DNA of 64,000 bases from Desulfocapsa sp. (GTDB taxonomy: Bacteria > Desulfobacterota > Desulfobulbia > Desulfobulbales > Desulfocapsaceae). The translations under genes and the position numbers were made by a program. The stretch lies in assembly GCA_029935315.1 (NCBI GenBank), contig JAOZKN010000003.1, forward strand, positions 3,430-67,429. The letters run 5' to 3'. Positions 59,001 through 64,000 of the stretch are shown piece after piece. Numbering within the stretch: position 1 is the first letter of the stretch; each line of letters opens with the position of its first letter. The notes beneath the pieces were generated by a model that was given only the letters and a program-made list of their open reading frames with translations, ran no database searches and was not told where the DNA came from.

Positions 59001-61263
59001 TAACGGCGATGCACAAGTTGACTCCCGTGACGTTGCTTTGCTGGAAAACGTCCTGCTGGGAATAAACAGCAGTGGGCAAAACATAATAGCTGAGCAAAGT
59101 ATTGGCCCTGCTGGGGGTACGCTAAGTGCGCAGGATTTTCTCCTGACAGTTCCTGCAGGTGCCTTTAGCGAACTGACCGATTTATCATTGCAAGCCCGTG
59201 AAACTGACAGACCTTTTGGGGATGACCAGTTAGCTGCCATGTTTAGCATTAATGGGCTGCCAGAGACGCTATATAAATCACTCACTATTCGCTTACATGC
59301 CGAAGAATCGCCTAGCAAAGATGTATATGTAGTCACTGGTGGGAACGTTCTTCCAAAGGGAAGCACCACAATAGTACGTTCACACGTACAACAGCCCACG
59401 AAAAACCTGGGAAATGACTGGTATGAGGTTACGATTTCTGCTAGCAATACAGAACTATCGGCACAACAAGTAAGCATGTCGAATAGTATCCAGGCAATGG
59501 AGGACAGCAGTACAATAACACCAGTCCAGGTGGGTACTGAAGTTACCCTGACCCAAGGTTGGTGGACAATATATGATAGCCCACATTTTCGTTTTTATGT
59601 GGCACGGAATAAGCTGACGTCTGCCCAACTCAGTGAGTTGGGTGGAGCGTTTGAAGATGCTTATACAACCCTTACCTCTCCGCCCTATTCATTTAAGTGC
59701 GCATTTGCCCCAGGTAACAACAACAGATTGCCAGTATATGTCAAGTCTCTCAAACCTGGAAAATACGGCGAGCAAATCAGCGGCAAATTCAGCGACCTGG
59801 CAGGATACATTGAAATCAATATAGATAAGATATCTGAAGTGCGGGAGATGCGACAAAGTGCTATGCACGAATTTTTTCACTATATTCAGGATCAATATAA
59901 TCCTGAATCGGGATTGATAAAAAGTATATATGGATCCACCTTTATAATGCTTGCAGAAGCCTCTTCTGTCTGGTCTGAAGAACTCTCTGATAACCCGGTA
60001 CTTCCGTCAAAAGTCTTTTCTGAAAATGTCTGGGAATCCGTGGTGGCAGGTGTGCACGCAGGTACTATCGGTACAAGCTCTCTTAGAGCAGCAAAAGGCT
60101 ACGGAAATGCTGGATTGATAAAATATCTGGTGGATCAACCCACCGGTTTCAGTATTCGTCGCCTCTGGGAAGATATTGCCCTGGGAATGGATGCTCTTCC
60201 AGCCCTTTTCCTGCAAACGCCAAACGTTTCTGCCTGGTGGGGTGATTATGCCTCGAAACTGACAACCGGGAAGCTCTATCCCCTCCCTTATTCCGAGGCT
60301 GTGAGTATTGGTAAAAAGAGGTTTATTGTAAAAGATCAGCACTATCTGAATGAACGCCTTGAAGGGGCCATACATTTTTCCTTGCCGGATTTCAGTGCAA
60401 ATCGTGCTAAATTACTTTTTAATGCTACCTCAAAGCCATTACTGGATGCAAGCCATACCCTCAGCTGTAAACTTACTCGGCCTTCGGGTGATCTTTCAGA
60501 CTTACAGCTCTTTCTACTCAAGTATAAAGATGCTGGTGAAGACGTCTTGCATGGAGAAATAATCGGAGAAGGTGTGGAAGCAAATGGCAGCCTTAAATTT
60601 GATGTTCCCAATATTAAAGCTATTGTTGATGCCAATGAGACAATTGTGCCGTTGATCGTGAACAGAAACGGCACGGTACCCTACGACGGCAAGATAGAAG
60701 CTGACTTCATTATGGCCGTCACCCATGATACACCAAAAACACTAGAGGAATTTGAGGCCCCTGGTTGGAAAACTTACGGCGGTGCTCCTGTTATAAAAAC
60801 TGCTGGAGAGATATCGGGAAAAGGCTGGTCCAGATTTAAACAGCAAAACATTCCAACAGAATCATATCGGAAACTTCCTTTCTTGGTACTCAATATGCCC
60901 GGACAGACACCGTCTGACATGGACATCACCTACGCTGCGGAAATCACAACCGACAGTACAGTGACGGGCCCAGATCAATTTGGGCTCACCACCGTCTGGC
61001 ATGTGCCAACAATCACAACCCACACATTGAAACAATCTCTCCATTATGGGCTGGAAGAGGATTTTGTTACTATTGGTGACCAGCACTCAATAGATGGGCA
61101 TTTTTCCATTACTGTTCCAGATGATGTTATAGCTGTTTCAGGTATTATTAATGTTGTATATGACGTTACTGAAACCAAATACGATTCGGATAACAATCAA
61201 TTTTCCCAGACAACTCACTCTGACGTCGAGATGGCTATACTAGCATTTTTTATTTTTCCATAA
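56047..61263 (+). CDS. Large secreted protein: papain-like (C1) domain, FG-GAP/VCBS-like repeats, dockerin, putative HEXXH metallopeptidase domain
   Basis: HGACTAWATTYYH (Cys), CPALHALAIIGYDD (His), VLLVNSWGNGWG (Asn); repeated D.N.DG/ADVNGDG segments; dockerin GDLNDDNKIDVADIIKVARMAQG...ADRNGDAQVDSRDVALLENVLLG; MRQSAMHEFFHYIQDQYN. Confidence 0.85.
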   Translation: MGENKNMSIPFIAKPGRGITFSLCLFFLFSILAVPAVYANEYNFPGGVKEPDEKTRLWAEKNITRISSETTIQSHDVPVLQPHASIPSRVINIEYLPKVGRQVHGACTAWATTYYHKTWQEAKEHNWVRPDPAITPERVMSPAFTYNLSNGGVDEGSSFEMNYGYLEKYGAVGCDVMDANASPGWIPSSEQIISAFPYRAQELFQINLYTAAELQLLKEHLASGDLATTSLTIYSNFHSYPAGEGIDSEVYYKISGNAYTDWCNVPPCPALHALAIIGYDDNKTYTDNEGVVHTGAVLLVNSWGNGWGLYLEEAEEGGFIWVGYDFLLALKHNVYWMSDRIGYVPTLIGTYELFHPRQGELSIDLLAGDKDAPDWSMDVSLLLNDIPRSINQTIAFDATDYASLINYSWWLRVRDMDIPGLWSPPETGAISSFTIKRLDGKIWEAEDVPMDTVDFNASDPATSYSYLNIALVQPSETDFDDMSPASSSHVWADLDRDTDMDLLFFENSGECRILMNNGNGNLQEVGCTLPELGGVDIAIADVNGDGLADITCNGYNDGTPGTWIYFNAGNFIFYDSGIELPPSYGTLQWLDYNRDTRLDLSLNIKSDTGDAVDVLLQNVDGSFQRAELGLPGAKHFGWTDYNRDGMDDIAVGRQLYYQSNNTLTPAQSISQSGFDSWIDVDNDGWMDLAMTGQNNSSGVIWRNNQDGTFSKFVSITDDYFMGGGTWGDLDNDGLSDYAVWADYLTDAGVADINVKTQVWRNRGNSPFQNLGFDFTPVSLLYQNEKFPRVQWVDYDGDFDLDLSIAGPGYRDDGFLRKFSLYDNKTAQVEGLDKPNTPPQPPTILNSELLQDGSIVLSWNSGSDAETSSTGLHYNLRIGRNPETGDILPQDFNAPGTGHLFRPTLTDNQLGVKFKSVPAAAFYWSVQSVDTGYARSDWTEPQIFSMPGVSLPGDLNDDNKIDVADIIKVARMAQGLETPQPAVADRNGDAQVDSRDVALLENVLLGINSSGQNIIAEQSIGPAGGTLSAQDFLLTVPAGAFSELTDLSLQARETDRPFGDDQLAAMFSINGLPETLYKSLTIRLHAEESPSKDVYVVTGGNVLPKGSTTIVRSHVQQPTKNLGNDWYEVTISASNTELSAQQVSMSNSIQAMEDSSTITPVQVGTEVTLTQGWWTIYDSPHFRFYVARNKLTSAQLSELGGAFEDAYTTLTSPPYSFKCAFAPGNNNRLPVYVKSLKPGKYGEQISGKFSDLAGYIEINIDKISEVREMRQSAMHEFFHYIQDQYNPESGLIKSIYGSTFIMLAEASSVWSEELSDNPVLPSKVFSENVWESVVAGVHAGTIGTSSLRAAKGYGNAGLIKYLVDQPTGFSIRRLWEDIALGMDALPALFLQTPNVSAWWGDYASKLTTGKLYPLPYSEAVSIGKKRFIVKDQHYLNERLEGAIHFSLPDFSANRAKLLFNATSKPLLDASHTLSCKLTRPSGDLSDLQLFLLKYKDAGEDVLHGEIIGEGVEANGSLKFDVPNIKAIVDANETIVPLIVNRNGTVPYDGKIEADFIMAVTHDTPKTLEEFEAPGWKTYGGAPVIKTAGEISGKGWSRFKQQNIPTESYRKLPFLVLNMPGQTPSDMDITYAAEITTDSTVTGPDQFGLTTVWHVPTITTHTLKQSLHYGLEEDFVTIGDQHSIDGHFSITVPDDVIAVSGIINVVYDVTETKYDSDNNQFSQTTHSDVEMAILAFFIFP

Positions 61264-61279
61264 CAATGGAGATTCACGG

Positions 61280-62140
61280 ATGAACACAATTCTTCGACAG
61301 AACAAACTCCTAAGATATGGTTGCTTGGCGATATTCTGCCAGGTTAATTTGATTATTTTTCTGTTGTCACCTATGGCTATGGCTCAACCTGTTCTGCAAC
61401 TCAGTTCAACAAATGTGCCGCAAGGTGGAGTCGCAACCCTTGGCTTGTCCATTTCTGACATAACAGGAGAAACCTACGGCGGTATAAACGCAGATATTAT
61501 CCTGCCTTCTTGTATAACCCCGCTTGGCGTGTACCCGTCAGAGTCACTATCAGATAACTTTTTTGTTCATTCCGTTCCCTTCAGCAAACTAGGGGTAAAC
61601 GGGATTAAACTCATTGTTTACTCTGCTACTGAGTCGTTCACAAACAATACCACACTGGCCAATATTGTTATTCAGGTAGCTGACAACTGTAGTACTCAGA
61701 TTTATCCAATTACATTTGCAGGAAGCAACAGTGATGAGAGCATCAATATCAAACATGCCATTGCATCACCAGGCAGTGTTTCCGTTAGTCATAGCATAGC
61801 TGACGCAACTCTGACAGTTACAGCCTATACTCCAGACCTGGATTCTGACAATGACGGTATGGATGACGACTGGGAGCTGTTGTTTTTCGGAGATTTATCC
61901 CACGACGGAACAGCTGATTCGGATGCTGATGGCTACACCGACCTTCAGGAATTCTTAAACTACACACAAGGATTAACTGACAGTAGCGGAAACATTTTTG
62001 ATCCAGCAGCTTTTAATGCAGCATACAGTCCTGGCTACAATGCTTCATCTGCCTCTCCACCTCCCCCTGCCGGTAGCGCCAGTGGTTCATCTTTCTGGCT
62101 CATGATGATGCCAGCCATTTTGATCAGTACGGAGGAGTAG
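61280..62140 (+). CDS. Secreted cohesin-domain-like protein with Ca-binding-like motif and hydrophobic C-terminal tail
   Basis: Cohesin-like PVLQLSSTNVPQGGVATLGLSISDITGETYGGINADIILPSCITPLGV...LANIVIQVADNCSTQIYPITFAG; DLDSDNDGMDDDWELLFFGDL...DSDADGYTDLQEFLNY; tail SSFWLMMMPAILISTEE. Confidence 0.75.
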   Translation: MNTILRQNKLLRYGCLAIFCQVNLIIFLLSPMAMAQPVLQLSSTNVPQGGVATLGLSISDITGETYGGINADIILPSCITPLGVYPSESLSDNFFVHSVPFSKLGVNGIKLIVYSATESFTNNTTLANIVIQVADNCSTQIYPITFAGSNSDESINIKHAIASPGSVSVSHSIADATLTVTAYTPDLDSDNDGMDDDWELLFFGDLSHDGTADSDADGYTDLQEFLNYTQGLTDSSGNIFDPAAFNAAYSPGYNASSASPPPPAGSASGSSFWLMMMPAILISTEE

Positions 62141-62229
62141 AAGTGTTGTCGGGTTAGAATCGCATCTTTCCCGACAAGGAGCGATTAACTGCCCAAACAG
62201 GAACATTTTGTGAGAAGAGCTATAATACC

Positions 62230-62273
62230 TGGCCGAAGCGACTTGTGGGTGTTATGGTCGCTGCTTCAGGCCA
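62230..62273 (+). terminator. Hairpin downstream of the cohesin-like gene
   Basis: tggccgaagcgac ... gtcgctgcttcaggcca with a small bulge; no clear T-run. Confidence 0.35.
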
Positions 62274-62354
62274 ATTCCATTGGCTACCTACACGAACACA
62301 TAGCAATTCAAAAGGAACGCTCCAGCTTCAGACAAGACCAGCACTGTCCAACAC

Positions 62355-62984
62355 ATGAAAATAGTAGCATTTAGTGACACCCATATGCTCCACCAGAGAG
62401 TGGACATCCCGGATGGAGACCTCCTTATTTTCGCCGGCGACATGTCCGTCTGTAGAACAGTGCAGGATGTGGCAGGCTTTAACAACTTCCTGAAAAGTCT
62501 TCCCCATCCCCACAAGATTGTCATCGGTGGCAACCATGACCACCTTCTGGCATCTTCTCCTGAACTTGGCCAGGAATTACTGCAAGACGCCATATATCTG
62601 CAAGATTCTTCCGTAATGCTCAAGGGAATTAAAATTTACGGGTCTCCCTGGCAACCAACCTTTAACACCAGGGCCTGCGATGCGTTTGCCCTGCCACGTG
62701 GAAACGTTATGCGTAACAAATGGGATCGTATCCCTGATGATACAGATATCCTTATCACCCATTCACCACCCTGCGGAATCATGGATGAGGATGGCGGTGT
62801 GAGCCATGGCTGTACAGACCTTCTGCATCGCGTCCAGCAAATCCAACCCAGATTCCATATCTTTGGCCATATCCACAACCATAACGGCATGCAGACCATT
62901 GGTAAAACCTGCTTTATCAACTGCAATGTGAAGGCAAAAAAAGGAATCGTCCGTCCGGCTCTTGCATTTGATTATTATTCATAA
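62355..62984 (+). CDS. Calcineurin-like metallophosphoesterase
   Basis: MKIVAFSDTHMLH, IFAGDMS, IGGNHDH, ITHSPP, FGHIHN motifs. Confidence 0.92.
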   Translation: MKIVAFSDTHMLHQRVDIPDGDLLIFAGDMSVCRTVQDVAGFNNFLKSLPHPHKIVIGGNHDHLLASSPELGQELLQDAIYLQDSSVMLKGIKIYGSPWQPTFNTRACDAFALPRGNVMRNKWDRIPDDTDILITHSPPCGIMDEDGGVSHGCTDLLHRVQQIQPRFHIFGHIHNHNGMQTIGKTCFINCNVKAKKGIVRPALAFDYYS

Positions 62985-63040
62985 TAGAGTAGGGTAATAG
63001 TTTAGCTAATACCCTTTTTATTTGAACGGAGTCGTGTACC

Positions 63041-64000
63041 ATGACAGAGCAACAGCAGATTCTTATCGGCGGCAATAAAGCCGGCAGGCAACTTCTTCTT
63101 GACCCCGCCATGGCCAACCGTCATGGTCTAATTACCGGGGCTACTGGCACTGGAAAAACAGTCACCCTGCAGGTTCTTGCAGAAGCCTTCTCCCGTCTTG
63201 GTGTTCCTGTCTTTTCTGCCGATGTAAAGGGTGATCTTTCTGGTATCGCCAACCCCGGCAAGCCCCACGAAAAAGTAAGTGAACGACTCAGGCATATGGG
63301 AGTGACAGATCACCCTTTTGCAGGTTGCCCCACATTATTCTGGGATATAGAAGGAAAAACCGGGCATCCCGTACGTACCACCGTCTCTGAAATGGGTCCG
63401 GTGCTACTGGCTAACATCCTTGAATTAAATGATACCCAGACCGGCATTCTCCACGTCTCTTTTTCCATTGCCGACGATCAGGGACTGCTGCTGCTCGATC
63501 TCAAAGATTTACGTTCCATGCTGCACTGGATGGCTGAAAACCGTAAAACCCTTTCCGCCGATTATGGAAATATTGCCAGCCAGTCTGTGTCAGCCATTCA
63601 GCGTAAACTTCTGGTCTTAAAGGAGGCCGGCGGTGAACAATTCTTTGGAGAACCGGCACTCAGCATTGAAGATCTGATGCATGTGGATTTTTCAGGGCGC
63701 GGGGTAGTGAGTCTTCTTGATGCCTCATCGCTCTATTCCAACCCCAAAATATACACCACCTTCCTCCTCTGGCTGCTTTCTGAGCTGATGGAAGAGTTAC
63801 CCGAACGGGGAGATGCCCCCTTACCAAAACTTGTCTTCTTTTTTGATGAGGCACACCTTCTTTTTAACAACTCGCCTAAGAGTCTCATTGACCGCATTAC
63901 CCAGGTAGTGCGCCTTATTCGCTCCAAGGGTGTGGGAATTTTCTTTGTCAGTCAATATCCAAATGATATTCCCGATGAAGTACTGGGACAACTTGGCTGT
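63041..64000 (+). CDS. HerA/DUF853-like (YjgR-type) ATPase, 3'-truncated by the window
   Basis: ATG at 63041; [38 protein letters not shown] Walker A region; [11 protein letters not shown] Walker B; open to the window end. Confidence 0.88.
   Translation, partial: MTEQQQILIGGNKAGRQLLLDPAMANRHGLITGATGTGKTVTLQVLAEAFSRLGVPVFSADVKGDLSGIANPGKPHEKVSERLRHMGVTDHPFAGCPTLFWDIEGKTGHPVRTTVSEMGPVLLANILELNDTQTGILHVSFSIADDQGLLLLDLKDLRSMLHWMAENRKTLSADYGNIASQSVSAIQRKLLVLKEAGGEQFFGEPALSIEDLMHVDFSGRGVVSLLDASSLYSNPKIYTTFLLWLLSELMEELPERGDAPLPKLVFFFDEAHLLFNNSPKSLIDRITQVVRLIRSKGVGIFFVSQYPNDIPDEVLGQLGC

Overview
64 kb chromosomal window. Gene content (12-heme cytochromes, YedE/YedF, large DRTGG-type Pta, NifM-like PPIase, HdrD-like CCG protein) suggests a Desulfobacterota genome, possibly Desulfobulbales; this taxonomy is inference only. 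Core genes include ilvD, a PilT/PilU-type ATPase, rpsA, an IHF/HU gene, a Sua5/YrdC gene, guaB, guaA and pta. Four regions stand out. (1) About 1-8.1 kb: a tight nine-gene operon-like cluster with YedE, DUF3343, a ribokinase/YjeF-like protein, a GG-terminal ThiS/MoaD-like carrier, a JAMM/JAB-like protein, a Glu/Leu-type dehydrogenase, two tandem aspartase/fumarase-superfamily lyases and a ThiF/MoeB E1. It resembles protein-thiocarboxylate pathways (CysO-Mec, HcyS-HcyD) but has lyases where the known systems have a PLP enzyme. (2) About 8.2-25.2 kb: a TPR/beta-barrel protein, three 12-CxxCH cytochromes (one a predicted lipoprotein), four parallel beta-helix surface proteins and a DUF1566 protein, with a metal ABC transporter in the middle. 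This is a candidate outer-membrane or extracellular electron-transfer locus. (3) About 46.4-62.1 kb: a surface/secreted locus with an S8 protease, an RHS protein, a YD-repeat mini-protein, and a 1738-aa protein combining a papain-like domain, FG-GAP-like repeats, a dockerin and an HEFFH motif, followed directly by a predicted cohesin-domain anchor protein. Three of these proteins share an unusual hydrophobic C-terminal tail. (4) A HEAT-repeat gene that appears split by both a frameshift and an in-frame TGA, and a ~183-bp imperfect palindromic element that supplies the stop codon of the RHS gene. All calls come from reading the sequence and ORF translations; no searches were run.
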